DNA of 64,000 nucleotides from contig NZ_QGTL01000001.1 in NCBI RefSeq assembly GCF_003182135.1, positions 186,001 through 250,000 on the forward strand, in the 5' to 3' direction. The notes under the pieces were generated by a model that searched no databases, was not told where the DNA came from, and saw nothing but the letters and a program-made list of their open reading frames with translations. Position 1 is the stretch's first letter; every line of letters begins with the position of its first letter. The position numbers and the translations under genes are program-made. Source of the DNA: Nocardia neocaledoniensis (GTDB lineage: Bacteria > Actinomycetota > Actinomycetes > Mycobacteriales > Mycobacteriaceae). Positions 10,006-19,709 of this stretch are shown in pieces.

Positions 10006-11217
10006 TCAGATGCCGACAGTGGCGAGCTCGGCCTCGATGGCCGTCTCGAGCCGCTCTCGCACCTCGGGGATCGCGATCTTCTGGACGATCTCGTGGAAGA
10101 AGCCACGCACGACGAGGCGGCGGGCGACATCCTCCGGGATACCGCGCGAACGCAGGTAGAACAGCTGTTCGTCGTCGAAACGGCCGGTGGCACTCGCGTG
10201 TCCGGCACCGGCGATCTCACCGGTCTCGATCTCCAGGTTCGGCACCGAGTCGGCGCGCGCGCCGTCGGTGAGCACCAGGTTGCGGTTCGCCTCGTAGGTG
10301 TCGGTGCCCTCGGCGGCCGCGCGGATCAGCACGTCGCCGATCCACACGGTGCGGGCATCGCCCTTGGGGGACTTCGGATCGCCCTGCAACGCGCCCTTGT
10401 ACAGCACGTTGGACTTGCAGTTGGGCGCCGAGTGATCGACCAGCAGCCGCTGCTCGAAATGCTGACCGGCGTCGGCGAAGTAGAGGCCGAGCAATTCGGC
10501 GTCGCCGCCGGGACCCGCGTAGTCGACGCGCGCGGTCAGGCGCACGAGGTCGCCGCCGAGGGTGACCGAGGTGTGCTTGACGGTGGCGTCGCGACCGAGG
10601 CGCAGGTGGTGCGCGGTGGTGTGCACAGCGTCCTCGGCCCATTCCTGGACCGCGATGACCGTCAGCTTGGCGCTGTCACCGAGCACGAATTCGACGTTCT
10701 CGGCATAGGTTCCGCTGCCGTGCTGGTCGAGCACCACCGTGGCCACGGCGAAGTTCGCCAGGCGCACCTGCAGGTGACCGTAGGCGGTCTTGCCCTCGCC
10801 AGGACCGGTGACGGTCACGGTGATCGGCTCGGCCACTTCGGTTTCCGCGCCGACCGAGATCACGGTGGCCTGCTCGAAGCCCGAGTAGGCCTGTGCGGCA
10901 ACACGATCGGCGGGGGTGCCGCCCTCGCCGAGGCGAGCGTCGGTGCGGTCCACCGTCTCCACGGTGACGCCGTCGACCGGGCTCACCTCGACGACGGCCA
11001 CGCCGTCGCGCACGGCGGTGCCGTCGTGCAGGCCGCGCAGTCGGCGCAGCGGGGTGAACCGCCACTCCTCGTCGCGGCCCGACGGGATCTCGAACTGGTC
11101 GACGTCGAACGAGGTGAACACCTCGCCCTTGTTGACGGCCGGAGCGGCGCCCGGGTTCTGCGTCGGCTTGTCGGGGTTCTCGGCCTCGACGGCGCCCTTC
11201 ACGCCCAGCGACGACAT
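10006..11217 (-). CDS. sufD: SufD, Fe-S cluster scaffold subunit
   Basis: The 403-residue protein is the SufD partner of SufB. It has the right-handed beta-helix core with scattered conservation and the C-terminal SufB/SufD signature: HASATGRFDDEQLFYLRSRGI, then EDVARRLVVRGFF. The N-terminal 30 residues are variable. Its ATG shares one base with the sufB stop (TGATG). Confidence 0.93.
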   Translation of the reverse strand: MSSLGVKGAVEAENPDKPTQNPGAAPAVNKGEVFTSFDVDQFEIPSGRDEEWRFTPLRRLRGLHDGTAVRDGVAVVEVSPVDGVTVETVDRTDARLGEGGTPADRVAAQAYSGFEQATVISVGAETEVAEPITVTVTGPGEGKTAYGHLQVRLANFAVATVVLDQHGSGTYAENVEFVLGDSAKLTVIAVQEWAEDAVHTTAHHLRLGRDATVKHTSVTLGGDLVRLTARVDYAGPGGDAELLGLYFADAGQHFEQRLLVDHSAPNCKSNVLYKGALQGDPKSPKGDARTVWIGDVLIRAAAEGTDTYEANRNLVLTDGARADSVPNLEIETGEIAGAGHASATGRFDDEQLFYLRSRGIPEDVARRLVVRGFFHEIVQKIAIPEVRERLETAIEAELATVGI

Positions 11218-12653
11218 CAGCCCACGGCCCCTTCCATCTGCAGCTCGATGAGCCGGTTCAGTTCCAACGCGTATTCCATCGGCAGTTCCTTGGCGATGGG
11301 CTCGACGAAGCCGCGCACCACCATCGCCATCGCCTCGTCCTCGGTGAGACCGCGGCTCATCAGGTAGAACAGCTGGTCCTCGGACACCTTGGAGACCGTG
11401 GCCTCGTGGCCCATGGTGACGTCGTCCTCGCGGATGTCGACGTAGGGGTAGGTGTCGGAGCGGCTGATCGTGTCGACCAACAGCGCGTCACACTTCACGG
11501 TCGACTTGGAGCCGTGGGCGCCCTTGTTCACCTGCACCAGACCGCGGTACGACGCGCGACCGCCGCCGCGCGCCACCGACTTCGACACGATGGTCGAGGA
11601 GGTGTGCGGGGCCAGGTGCAGCATCTTCGCGCCGGTGTCCTGGTGCTGGCCGACGCCGGCGAACGCGACCGAGAGCACCTCGCCGTGCGCGTGCTCGCCG
11701 GTCATCCAGACCGCCGGGTACTTCATGGTGACCTTGGAGCCGATGTTGCCGTCGACCCACTCCATGGTGGCGCCCGCCTCGGCCTTGGCCCGCTTGGTGA
11801 CCAGGTTGTAGACGTTGTTCGACCAGTTCTGGATGGTCGTGTAGCGGCAGCGGCCGCCCTTCTTCACGATGATCTCGACGACCGCGGAGTGCAGCGAGTC
11901 GGACTTGTAGATCGGCGCGGTGCAGCCCTCGACGTAGTGGACGTAGGCGTCCTCGTCGACGATGATCAGCGTCCGCTCGAACTGGCCCATGTTCTCGGTG
12001 TTGATCCGGAAGTAGGCCTGCAGCGGGATGTCGACGTGCACGCCCGGCGGCACGTAGATGAACGAGCCACCCGACCACACGGCGGTGTTGAGCGCGGAGA
12101 ACTTGTTGTCGCCCGCGGGGATCACCGAGCCGAAGTACTCCTGGAAGATCTCCGGGTGCTCCTTGAGCGCGGTGTCGGTGTCGAGGAAGATGACGCCCTG
12201 CTTCTCCAGGTCCTCACGGATGGAGTGGTAGACGACCTCGGACTCGTACTGCGCGGCGACACCGGACACGAGACGCTGCTTCTCGGCCTCGGGGATACCC
12301 AGCTTGTCGTAGGTGTTCTTGATGTCCTCGGGCAGGTCTTCCCAGCTCTCGGCCTGCTTCTCCGACGAGCGCACGAAGTACTTGATGTTGTCGAAGTCGA
12401 TGCCATCGAGGTTGGAACCCCAGTTCGGCATGGGCTTGCGATCGAAGATGCGCAGCGCCTTGAGGCGGATGTCGAGCATCCACTCGGGCTCGTTCTTCTT
12501 GGCCGAGATGTCGCGAACGACAGCTTCCGACAGGCCGCGTTGCGCGCTGGCACCGGCCACATCCGAATCGGCCCAGCCGTAACCGTAGTTGCCCAGCGAG
12601 GCGATGGTCTCGTCCTGGGTCAGCGGTTGCACCTGGTCGGTGGTCGTCGTCAT
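11217..12653 (-). CDS. sufB: SufB, Fe-S cluster scaffold subunit (intein-free)
   Basis: This 478-residue protein is the main scaffold on which SufBCD builds clusters. The SufB landmarks are present: [46 protein letters not shown], and the C-terminal [18 protein letters not shown]. The length is that of a mature SufB, so there is no intein, in contrast to M. tuberculosis SufB. The start is the ATG overlapping the sufR stop as ATGA; the longer upstream frame lies inside sufR. Confidence 0.95.
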   Translation of the reverse strand: MTTTTDQVQPLTQDETIASLGNYGYGWADSDVAGASAQRGLSEAVVRDISAKKNEPEWMLDIRLKALRIFDRKPMPNWGSNLDGIDFDNIKYFVRSSEKQAESWEDLPEDIKNTYDKLGIPEAEKQRLVSGVAAQYESEVVYHSIREDLEKQGVIFLDTDTALKEHPEIFQEYFGSVIPAGDNKFSALNTAVWSGGSFIYVPPGVHVDIPLQAYFRINTENMGQFERTLIIVDEDAYVHYVEGCTAPIYKSDSLHSAVVEIIVKKGGRCRYTTIQNWSNNVYNLVTKRAKAEAGATMEWVDGNIGSKVTMKYPAVWMTGEHAHGEVLSVAFAGVGQHQDTGAKMLHLAPHTSSTIVSKSVARGGGRASYRGLVQVNKGAHGSKSTVKCDALLVDTISRSDTYPYVDIREDDVTMGHEATVSKVSEDQLFYLMSRGLTEDEAMAMVVRGFVEPIAKELPMEYALELNRLIELQMEGAVG

Positions 12654-13453
12654 TCGGCACTCCTTCCGGAGTCGTTCGTTCGTCCCGCCGCGGGCTGTGC
12701 GGCGGATGGGGTGGCAGCTGTTTTCGGGAGCGCGACCAGCGGTACGTGGGTGGTGCAGGCGCAATCGCCGTTGGCGATGGTCGCAAGTCGCTGAACGTGG
12801 GTGCCGAGCAGGTCCCGGAAAGCGTCCAGTTCGGCGTCGCACAACTGCGGGAACTCCTCGGCCACGTGGGCCACCGGGCAGTGGTGCTGGCAGATCTGCA
12901 CACCGGCGCCGACCTGGCGGGTGGTGGCGGCGAAGCCCGCGTCGGAGAACGCGTCCGCGATCTCGGTGACCTTCGCTTCGATCTCGGGGGCGGTGTGCCC
13001 GCCGACGGGTTCGATGCCGTCGACGATCGTGCGGACGCGCTTGCGCGCGAACTCCTCGATGGCCGCGTCGCCGCCGATCTCACCGAGCTGGCGGATCGCC
13101 GCCCCGGCCAGATCGTCGTAGGCGTGGCCGAGGGTGCCCCGGCCCGCCGCGGTCAGCTGATACTGCTTGGCCGGGCGGCCCCGGCCCTTCTGCTGCCACG
13201 GCGCCGATCGGCTCGCGCGCGCCTGACCGGAGTCGATGAGCGCGTCGAGATGCCTGCGCACGCCCGCGGGCGCGAGGCCGAGCGCGGCGCCGATGGCGGT
13301 CGCGGTGATCGGCCCCTCTTCGAGCAGCAACTGGACGATCGCCGCCCTGGTCTGCCCTTCGTGCGCGGTCGTCGCTGGACCGGCGGACGAGCGGGCGCCG
13401 GTCGTCTTACGACCGGTCCCGTCCACGTCTGTCCGCAAACCCACGGTTTTCAC
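12650..13453 (-). CDS. sufR: SufR, Fe-S-sensing repressor of the suf operon
   Basis: The 267-residue regulator has a winged HTH at about residues 33-85 ([19 protein letters not shown], then [12 protein letters not shown]) and a C-terminal cluster-binding region. Candidate [4Fe-4S] ligands are Cys188, Cys192 and Cys205, plus Cys231 or Cys233. Homologues repress the suf operon when the cluster is intact and release it under iron or oxidative stress. It is the first gene of the operon. The GTG at 13453 lies inside an ACACT-N5-TGTGA palindrome and no ribosome site is visible before it, so the mRNA may be leaderless. A later start cannot be excluded because the first 30 residues are low-complexity. 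Confidence 0.88.
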   Translation of the reverse strand: MKTVGLRTDVDGTGRKTTGARSSAGPATTAHEGQTRAAIVQLLLEEGPITATAIGAALGLAPAGVRRHLDALIDSGQARASRSAPWQQKGRGRPAKQYQLTAAGRGTLGHAYDDLAGAAIRQLGEIGGDAAIEEFARKRVRTIVDGIEPVGGHTAPEIEAKVTEIADAFSDAGFAATTRQVGAGVQICQHHCPVAHVAEEFPQLCDAELDAFRDLLGTHVQRLATIANGDCACTTHVPLVALPKTAATPSAAQPAAGRTNDSGRSAE

Positions 13454-13464
13454 AACACAAGTGT
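13450..13464 (-). promoter_or_regulatory. Candidate SufR operator at the sufR start codon
   Basis: On the minus strand the 15 bases read ACACT-TGTGT-TGTGA. From memory this fits the ACACT-N5-TGTGA box reported for M. tuberculosis SufR. The GTG start of sufR is embedded in the right half-site, so bound repressor would cover the transcription and translation start. Confidence 0.6.
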
Positions 13465-13721
13465 GGCGGAATTCGTTCCCTAAATCTAATAAGGGTCGCC
13501 TGACAAAGGGTGCCCTGACCTGCGACGAAGATCATCCTCGGCGGCCGGGGACCGGCAAAACCCCAGGTGCGGCCCTCGGACGCGGCGCGGCACCACGCCC
13601 GGGGGTGACCCATCGCACACCTCGCCGCGGGCGCGAACCACCGGGATATCGCGCCCGCGCACATGGTCAACAGTCCAGCGCGGAGGCCGCCTCGGCCGGT
13701 CGGCCGTGGCAGGATGGTCGG

Positions 13722-14654
13722 GTGTCGAACCCGCCCGCGCCCACGTGCGTCCGTCATCCCGATCGACCGACCGGACTCGCCTGCACGCGCTGCGGACGGC
13801 CCGCCTGTCCGGACTGCCTGCGCCCCGCCGCGGTCGGCCAGCACTGCGTGGACTGTGTGCGGCAGGGACAGAGCGAGGTGCGGCCGGTCCGCACCGTCGG
13901 CGGTGGGCGAGCGGGCGCCACGTTCCCGGTGGTCACCTACGGACTGATCGCGATCAATGTGCTCGTCTACGTGATCACGGCCGCGCAGGCAGGCAGCGCG
14001 ATGGACAACTATCGCGGCTCGGCCCTGTTCCGGGAGTTCGTCCTGGTTCCGCTGCTGGTCGCCGACGGCGAGTGGTGGCGGCTGATCGGGTCGGGTTTCC
14101 TGCACTACGGCGCGATCCACCTGCTGGTCAACATGTTCGCGCTGTATGTCGTCGGCCGCGATCTCGAGCAGGTGCTCGGCCGGGCGCGCTTCGCCTGCGT
14201 CTACCTGGTGTCGCTGCTCGGCGGTTCGGCCGCGGTGATGGCGCTGTCGGACTCGATCACCGCGACCGCGGGCGCCTCGGGCGCGGTGTACGGCCTGTTC
14301 GGCGCGGTCACCGTGACCCTGATCCGGTTGCGGCAGAGCCCCACGCCGATGCTGGTGGTGATCGGCGTCAACGTGCTGATCAGCTTCTCGCTGCCCGGCA
14401 TCTCGCTGTGGGGTCACCTCGGCGGGCTCGCGGCGGGCACGCTCGCCGCGCTGGGCATCCTGTTCGTGCCCGGCTGGCTGTCCGCGCGCACCCAGGAGGC
14501 CGCCCGGCGCATCGGCTGGGCGGCACTGGCCGCGGTGGCGGCGGCCTGCCTGGTCGCCACCGGCGTGGCGACGCTGCTGACGCGCGACGAGATCCCCCAG
14601 ATACCCGTCCGGGTGAGCGCCCCCGTCGACATCCCGGCGCCGCCGCCGCGCTGA
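13722..14654 (+). CDS. Rhomboid family intramembrane serine protease with N-terminal zinc-binding module
   Basis: The 310-residue protein is a polytopic rhomboid protease, which cuts membrane proteins within the bilayer. The catalytic serine is Ser186 in GASGAVYGLFG and the paired histidine is His232 in WGHLGG. HLLVNMFALYVVG in the second helix is also typical. Before the membrane domain, residues 9-45 hold seven cysteines and two histidines (C9, H12, C21, C24, C29, C32, H41, C42, C45), a B-box-like zinc module also seen in mycobacterial rhomboids. The GTG start follows AGGATGG. It is divergent from sufR across 268 bp. Substrates are unknown. Confidence 0.88.
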   Translation: MSNPPAPTCVRHPDRPTGLACTRCGRPACPDCLRPAAVGQHCVDCVRQGQSEVRPVRTVGGGRAGATFPVVTYGLIAINVLVYVITAAQAGSAMDNYRGSALFREFVLVPLLVADGEWWRLIGSGFLHYGAIHLLVNMFALYVVGRDLEQVLGRARFACVYLVSLLGGSAAVMALSDSITATAGASGAVYGLFGAVTVTLIRLRQSPTPMLVVIGVNVLISFSLPGISLWGHLGGLAAGTLAALGILFVPGWLSARTQEAARRIGWAALAAVAAACLVATGVATLLTRDEIPQIPVRVSAPVDIPAPPPR

Positions 14655-14733
14655 CCACCGTTCGCGCTGGTCGACGGCGAGGGACCGACCGGAACGCCGC
14701 TCCTGGCGGCCGACCACACTAGGCTCGCTCCTC

Positions 14734-16452
14734 GTGGCGGTACTGGAGGGCGCGGCGCGCAAGATATCGGCGTTCGGTAGACGGGCTCTCGGGTTCGACG
14801 TACCGGCGCCCGATCACACCGTCGCGGTGCTGCACCGCGACGAGAGCGAGGTCCCCGGCCTCGACAAGCGTGAGCGCGCGCAACTGGACCGGATCCGGCT
14901 CATGGGCGCCACCGGCGCCGTCCTCATGGCGATCGCGGCGCTGGGCATCGGCGCGCAGCCGGTGCACCAGAACCCGGTCTCCGGCATGCGGGTCTTCGGC
15001 ATCTTCGCACGGGCGCACACCGGCTCGCTGGCGATGTGCATGTTCGGCACCGTCCTGGTGATCGGCGCGTGGCTGCTGCTGGGCCGCTTCGCGATCGGCG
15101 GGCTGGCCGGGTCACCGATCCACCGGCTGACCCGCTCGCAGCTGGACCGGACGCTGTTGCTGTGGATCATCCCGCTCAGCGTGGCGCCGCCGATGTTCAG
15201 CAACGACGTCTATTCCTATCTGGCGCAGAGCGAGATCGCCGCACGCGGCATCGACCCGTACGACGAGGGTCCCGTCGCCGGCCTCGGCATCGACAACGTC
15301 CTGACCAACAACGTGCCCACCATCTGGCGCGACACCCCGGCGCCCTACGGCCCACTGTTCCTCTGGATCGGGCGCGGCATCGCGGAACTGACCGGGGACA
15401 ACATCATCGCCGGGGTGTGGGTCCATCGGCTGCTGGCCCTGGCCGGGGTGGCGCTGATCGTGTGGGCGCTGCCGCGACTGTCGGTGCGCTGTGGCGTGGC
15501 GCCGGTCAGCGCGCTGTGGCTGGGCGCAGCCAATCCCCTGGTGCTGTTCCACCTGGTCGGCGGCGTGCACAACGACGCGCTGATGCTGGGCCTGATGCTG
15601 GCGGGCGTGGAACTCATGCTGCGGGCGATCTACGGCGACGGCGGCAAGCCCGACCGGTTGACCGGGCCGATCACGGCGCCGTTCGATGCCAGGGCCTATG
15701 GGCTGCTGATCGGTGGCGCGGTGGTGATCACGCTGTCGTCGTCGGTGAAGTTCACCTCGATCATCGCGCTCGGCTTCGTCGGCATGGCACTGGCCAGACG
15801 CTGGGGCGGCGACCTGAAGGCGGTGGCGAAAGCGGCCCTACTCCTGGGCGTGATCGCCGCGGTGACAACGCTTTTCGTGAGCTGGGCCAGCGGTCTCGGC
15901 TTCGGCTGGGTCTTCACCCTCAACACGGCGAGCGCGGTGCGCAGCTGGATGTCGCTGCCGACGGTCATCGGCATCATCACCGGTTTCGGCGGCGTGCTGC
16001 TGGGACTCGGCGATCACACCACCGCGCTGCTGTCGATCACCCGGCCCATCGCGGCCCTGGTCGCGGCCTTCGTGACAATTCGCATGCTGGTTGCGACCGG
16101 CACCGGCCGACTGCACCCGGTGGGCGCGCTCGGCGTGGCCCTCGGCGCCATCGTGCTGCTGTTCCCGGTGGTCCAGCCCTGGTACCTGCTGTGGGCGATC
16201 GTGCCGCTGGCGGCCTGGGCGACGCAGCCGGTGTTCCGCGTCCCGGCGGTCGCGTTCTCCGCGGTCGTCTCGATGCTGGTGATGCCGCGCGGCGCGGAGT
16301 TCCAGGTCTTCCAGATCATCGGCGCCGCACTGGCCGCCGCGGTCTGCTTCGGGCTGTTCTACGCCCTCACCCGGCACACCCTGCCCTGGCGCGCGCAGCC
16401 GGGGGTGTCGGCTGAGTCACAGCAGGGCACGGCTTACCGTGTGACATCGTGA
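14734..16452 (+). CDS. mptB: MptB-like polyprenol-phosphomannose alpha-1,6-mannosyltransferase
   Basis: A 572-residue integral membrane glycosyltransferase of the GT-C fold, with a dozen or so hydrophobic segments. In the first extracytoplasmic region APPMFSNDVYSYLAQSEIAA contains the acidic residue expected of GT-C enzymes that use polyprenyl-phosphate mannose. MptB primes the alpha-1,6-mannan of lipomannan and lipoarabinomannan in Corynebacteriales. Assignment is by this segment and by position: the M. tuberculosis counterpart Rv1459c also lies beside sufR and the ABC pair. The GTG start has no strong ribosome site. Confidence 0.78.
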   Translation: MAVLEGAARKISAFGRRALGFDVPAPDHTVAVLHRDESEVPGLDKRERAQLDRIRLMGATGAVLMAIAALGIGAQPVHQNPVSGMRVFGIFARAHTGSLAMCMFGTVLVIGAWLLLGRFAIGGLAGSPIHRLTRSQLDRTLLLWIIPLSVAPPMFSNDVYSYLAQSEIAARGIDPYDEGPVAGLGIDNVLTNNVPTIWRDTPAPYGPLFLWIGRGIAELTGDNIIAGVWVHRLLALAGVALIVWALPRLSVRCGVAPVSALWLGAANPLVLFHLVGGVHNDALMLGLMLAGVELMLRAIYGDGGKPDRLTGPITAPFDARAYGLLIGGAVVITLSSSVKFTSIIALGFVGMALARRWGGDLKAVAKAALLLGVIAAVTTLFVSWASGLGFGWVFTLNTASAVRSWMSLPTVIGIITGFGGVLLGLGDHTTALLSITRPIAALVAAFVTIRMLVATGTGRLHPVGALGVALGAIVLLFPVVQPWYLLWAIVPLAAWATQPVFRVPAVAFSAVVSMLVMPRGAEFQVFQIIGAALAAAVCFGLFYALTRHTLPWRAQPGVSAESQQGTAYRVTS

Positions 16453-17381
16453 AGACACGCCCCGGCCCCGCTGTCAGCATCGACGGTGTGGTCAAGCGCT
16501 ACGGCGCGACCACCGCGGTGGACGGCCTGCGGTTCGAGGTCGAGCAGGCCCAGGTGTTCGCGCTGCTCGGTCCCAACGGCGCCGGCAAGACCACCACCGT
16601 CGAGATGTGCGAGGGCTTCGTGCGTCCCGACGCGGGCACGGTCCGCGTCCTCGGGCTCGACCCGATCGCCGACTCCGAACAGCTGCGTCCCCGGATCGGG
16701 GTGATGCTGCAGGGCGGCGGCGCCTACCCGGGCGCTCGCGCGGGCGAGATGCTCGACCTGGTCGCCGCCTACTCCGCCGACCCGATCGATCCCGGCTGGC
16801 TGCTGTCGACCCTCGGCCTGAGCGAGCACCGCCGCACGCCGTACCGGCGCCTGTCCGGCGGCCAGCAGCAGCGCCTCGCGCTGGCCTGCGCCCTGGTCGG
16901 CCGCCCGGAGATCGTGTTCCTCGACGAACCGACCGCGGGCCTCGACGCGCAGGCCAGGCTGATCGTGTGGGAGCTGATCGACGCGCTGCGCCGCGACGGG
17001 GTGAGCGTGGTGCTCACGACACACATGATGGACGAGGCCGAACAGCTCGCCGATCAGCTGGTGATCATCGATCACGGGCAGATCGTCGCCGAGGGCACCC
17101 CCGCCGAGGTCACCGCGCACGGCGCCGCGGGCCAGCTGCGCTTCTGCGCCCCACCCAAACTCGATATCGCGCTGCTGAAATCGGCCCTCCCGGAAGGCTT
17201 CTCGCCGCGCGAGACCACGCCGGGCACCTATCTGATCGAGGGCGAGATCACCCCGCAGGTGCTGGCCACCGTCACCGCCTGGTGCGCCAGGATGGACGTG
17301 CTGGCCACCGACATCCGGATCGACCAGCGCCGCCTCGAGGACGTCTTCCTCGAACTGACCGGACGGGATCTGCGCGGATGA
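16449..17381 (+). CDS. ABC transporter ATP-binding protein (DrrA-like, Rv1458c type)
   Basis: This 310-residue ATPase has Walker A GPNGAGKTT, signature LSGGQQQRLALA, Walker B into FLDEPTAGLD and the switch histidine in LTTHMMDE. A C-terminal extension of about 90 residues (FCAPPKLDIALL onward) is typical of DrrA-type exporter ATPases. The GTG start overlaps the mptB stop as GTGA and the permease ATG overlaps its own stop as ATGA. Position between mptB and ctaA matches Rv1458c. Substrate is unknown; both the mannan and the haem/oxidase neighbourhoods have been preserved around it. Confidence 0.88.
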   Translation: MKTRPGPAVSIDGVVKRYGATTAVDGLRFEVEQAQVFALLGPNGAGKTTTVEMCEGFVRPDAGTVRVLGLDPIADSEQLRPRIGVMLQGGGAYPGARAGEMLDLVAAYSADPIDPGWLLSTLGLSEHRRTPYRRLSGGQQQRLALACALVGRPEIVFLDEPTAGLDAQARLIVWELIDALRRDGVSVVLTTHMMDEAEQLADQLVIIDHGQIVAEGTPAEVTAHGAAGQLRFCAPPKLDIALLKSALPEGFSPRETTPGTYLIEGEITPQVLATVTAWCARMDVLATDIRIDQRRLEDVFLELTGRDLRG

Positions 17382-18160
17382 CCGAGACCACCAGCCGGTT
17401 CCTGCCCGGCACCTTCACGCCCGACCCGCGCCCCGCGAGCCGCGCCGCGATGCTGGCCGCGCAGACGGCGCTCGAGCTGAAGCTGTTGCTGCGCAACGGC
17501 GAGCAGCTGCTGCTCACCATGTTCATCCCGATCACCCTGCTGGTCGGGCTCACCCTGCTGCCGTTCGGCGAGTTCGGCGAGCACCGGGTGGACAAGGTCG
17601 TGCCGATGGTCATGATGACCGCGGTCATGTCGACGGCGTTCACCGGCCAGGCCATCGCCGTCGGCTTCGATCGGCGCTACGGCGCGCTCAAACGGCTCGG
17701 CGCCACCCCGCTGCCACGCTGGGGCGTGATCGCGGGCAAGTGCGCGGCGGTGCTCATCGTCGTCGTGCTGCAGGCGCTGCTGCTCGGCCTGATCGGTGTC
17801 GCGCTGGGCTGGCGGCCCGGACTCGGCGGTCTCGCGCTGGGCGCGCTGGTGATCGCGCTCGGCACCGCGACCTTCGCCGCGATGGGCCTGCTGCTCGGCG
17901 GCACGCTCAAGGCCGAGGTCGTGCTGGCGCTGGCCAACATCTTCTGGTTCGTCATGCTCGGGATCGCCAGCCTGGTGCTGGTCAGCGACTCGCTGCCGAC
18001 CGCGCTCACCGTGCTCGTCCGGCTGGTGCCCTCCGGCGCGCTGGCCTTCGCGCTGGAAGCGGCGCTGTCGGGTGCGGTCGACTGGCTCGGCGTCGCGGTG
18101 CTCGCCGTGTGGGGCGTGGTGTGCGGCGCGCTGGCGACCCGGCTGTTCCGGTTCAGCTGA
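17378..18160 (+). CDS. ABC-2 type transporter permease (Rv1457c type)
   Basis: The 260-residue partner of the upstream ATPase has about six membrane helices of the ABC-2 type. The first comes after a 45-residue cytoplasmic leader (LLTMFIPITLLVGLTLL), and FDRRYGALKRLGATPLPRWG, in the loop after the second helix, is a recognisable ABC-2 feature. The ATG overlaps the ATPase stop, so the two are probably made in balance. The cargo cannot be read from sequence. Confidence 0.87.
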   Translation: MTETTSRFLPGTFTPDPRPASRAAMLAAQTALELKLLLRNGEQLLLTMFIPITLLVGLTLLPFGEFGEHRVDKVVPMVMMTAVMSTAFTGQAIAVGFDRRYGALKRLGATPLPRWGVIAGKCAAVLIVVVLQALLLGLIGVALGWRPGLGGLALGALVIALGTATFAAMGLLLGGTLKAEVVLALANIFWFVMLGIASLVLVSDSLPTALTVLVRLVPSGALAFALEAALSGAVDWLGVAVLAVWGVVCGALATRLFRFS

Positions 18161-18227
18161 CGTGATCAACGACGCACCGTAGTAGCCCGGGTATCGGTCG
18201 CGATCGGGCGGCCAGTACCATCGTGAC

Positions 18228-19202
18228 GTGCTGTATCGCGCCTTCATGCGACTCGTCGACCGGCTGCCGCTGCCCTCACTGCGGGTGCAGTTGCTCATCG
18301 CCGCCGCCGTCGTCCTCACCCAGGCCGGCATCTCGGTGACCGGCGCCATCGTGCGCGTCACCGCCTCGGGCCTCGGCTGCCCCACCTGGCCGCAATGCTT
18401 CCCCGGCAGCTTCACCCCCGTGGGGGTGTCGGAGGTGCCGGTCCTGCATCAGGCCGTCGAGTTCGGCAACAGGCTGCTCACCTTCGTCGTCTCGCTGTTC
18501 GCCGGGCTGATCGTGCTGGCCGTGCTGCGGGCGCGCCGGCGCAAGGACGTGCGGGTCTACGCGTGGCTGATGCCGGGCGGCACCGTCGTGCAGGCCGTCA
18601 TCGGCGGCATCACCGTGCGCACCGGCCTGCTGTGGTGGACCGTCGCGGTGCACCTGCTCGCGTCGATGGTGATGGTGTGGCTGGCCGTGGTGCTCTACGC
18701 CAAGATCGCCCAGCCCGACGACGGCATCGAGACGGTGCAGGTGCCCGCTCCCCTGCGCTGGCTGACGGCGCTGAGCGGCGTCGCGCTGGCGGGCGTGCTG
18801 ATCGCGGGCACGCTGGTCACCGCGGCCGGACCGCACGCGGGCGACAAGAGCATCGAGCGCCAGGTCGAGCGGCTGCAGGTCGAGATCGTCACGCTGGTGC
18901 ACCTGCACTCGCAGCTGCTCGTCGGCTATCTGGCGCTGCTGATCGGGCTCGCGTTCGGCCTGTTCGCGGTCGGGATCACTCCGGCGATCCGCACGCGGCT
19001 GTTCGTGCTGCTCGGGTTGGTGCTGTCGCAGTCGCTGGTGGGTGTCGTCCAGTACTTCACCGATGTGCCCGCCGCGCTCGTCGCCATCCACGTCGGTGGC
19101 GCGGCGGCGTGCACGGCGGCCACGGCCGCGCTGTGGGCTTCGCTGCGGACAAGGGAGAAGGTCGAGGCGCCCGCGGGCGTCACCGCGCCCGCGGTGTCCT
19201 GA
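18228..19202 (+). CDS. ctaA: CtaA, haem A synthase (COX15 family)
   Basis: The 324-residue membrane enzyme oxidises the C8 methyl of haem O to make haem A for the aa3 cytochrome oxidase. Eight helices arranged as two four-helix bundles are visible. Landmarks are TGAIVRVTASGLGCPTWPQC, HQAVEFGNRL with a haem-ligand histidine, a second histidine in VAVHLLAS, GPHAGDK and the third and fourth in VHLHSQLLVG and AIHVGGAA. It is the same strand as the ABC pair with a 67-bp gap, as in M. tuberculosis. ctaB, the preceding step, is on the other strand 1.5 kb away. Confidence 0.92.
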   Translation: MLYRAFMRLVDRLPLPSLRVQLLIAAAVVLTQAGISVTGAIVRVTASGLGCPTWPQCFPGSFTPVGVSEVPVLHQAVEFGNRLLTFVVSLFAGLIVLAVLRARRRKDVRVYAWLMPGGTVVQAVIGGITVRTGLLWWTVAVHLLASMVMVWLAVVLYAKIAQPDDGIETVQVPAPLRWLTALSGVALAGVLIAGTLVTAAGPHAGDKSIERQVERLQVEIVTLVHLHSQLLVGYLALLIGLAFGLFAVGITPAIRTRLFVLLGLVLSQSLVGVVQYFTDVPAALVAIHVGGAAACTAATAALWASLRTREKVEAPAGVTAPAVS

Positions 19203-19215
19203 CCCGAAACACACG

Positions 19216-19246
19216 ACTGCCCGCGATCACTGAGATCGCGGGCAGT
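19216..19246. terminator. Bidirectional terminator between ctaA and the 122-residue gene
   Basis: ACTGCCCGCGATC and GATCGCGGGCAGT form a 13-bp perfect stem with a five-base loop between converging genes; TTGTCGTT follows on the plus side. Confidence 0.75.
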
Positions 19247-19264
19247 TGTCGTTCGGTGCCGCGC

Positions 19265-19633
19265 TCAGGCGCCGGCGAACAGGTCCGCGTTGCGGGCCTT
19301 CGGGAAACGGGTCTGCTTGGCGACCCAGCCCGCCATCTTCTTCCAGTGCGACGCGGTCGGGGTGACCACGGAGACCAGCTCGCGGTTCCACTCGTCGGCC
19401 TCGGTGAGCCCGTCGACCTTCTCCACGATCGCCTTCGCGGTCGCCAGATCCGCGACCACCCGGTCTCCCAGGATGCCGTCGGCGCCGACCAGCGTGATCC
19501 GGACGCCCTGCTCACCGATGTACTGCAGCACGGCCGTACCCGAACCACCGTGCTCGGCGACGAACTTGACGATGGACTTCTCGACCTCGGCAGGCACCTT
19601 CACGGCGGCGGGGGCGGCGGCGGTTGCACTCAT
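19265..19633 (-). CDS. Conserved hypothetical protein (Rv1455-type position)
   Basis: A 122-residue soluble, predicted alpha/beta protein. Segments include KSIVKFVAEHGGSGTAVLQYI, LVGADGILGDRVVADLATAK and, near the end, the tryptophan-rich HWKKMAGWVAKQTRFP. No catalytic motif or export signal is visible. The start is the ATG at MSATAAAP; the first 14 residues are Ala/Pro-rich. It is convergent with ctaA and divergent from qor, the place occupied by Rv1455 in M. tuberculosis, so it is probably that conserved protein. I know of no assigned function. Confidence 0.7.
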   Translation of the reverse strand: MSATAAAPAAVKVPAEVEKSIVKFVAEHGGSGTAVLQYIGEQGVRITLVGADGILGDRVVADLATAKAIVEKVDGLTEADEWNRELVSVVTPTASHWKKMAGWVAKQTRFPKARNADLFAGA

Positions 19634-19709
19634 GCCGGGGAGTTTACCGGCCGGTAGTCGCGCGTCCACCCCCGAGTGGCGTCGAACACGGGGTGTACAA
19701 AGGGGACTC

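Noticed and set aside
13454..13721. Small gene between sufR and the rhomboid gene
   Set aside because: The 268 bases hold only antisense or low-complexity frames; the interval is better read as two divergent promoters.
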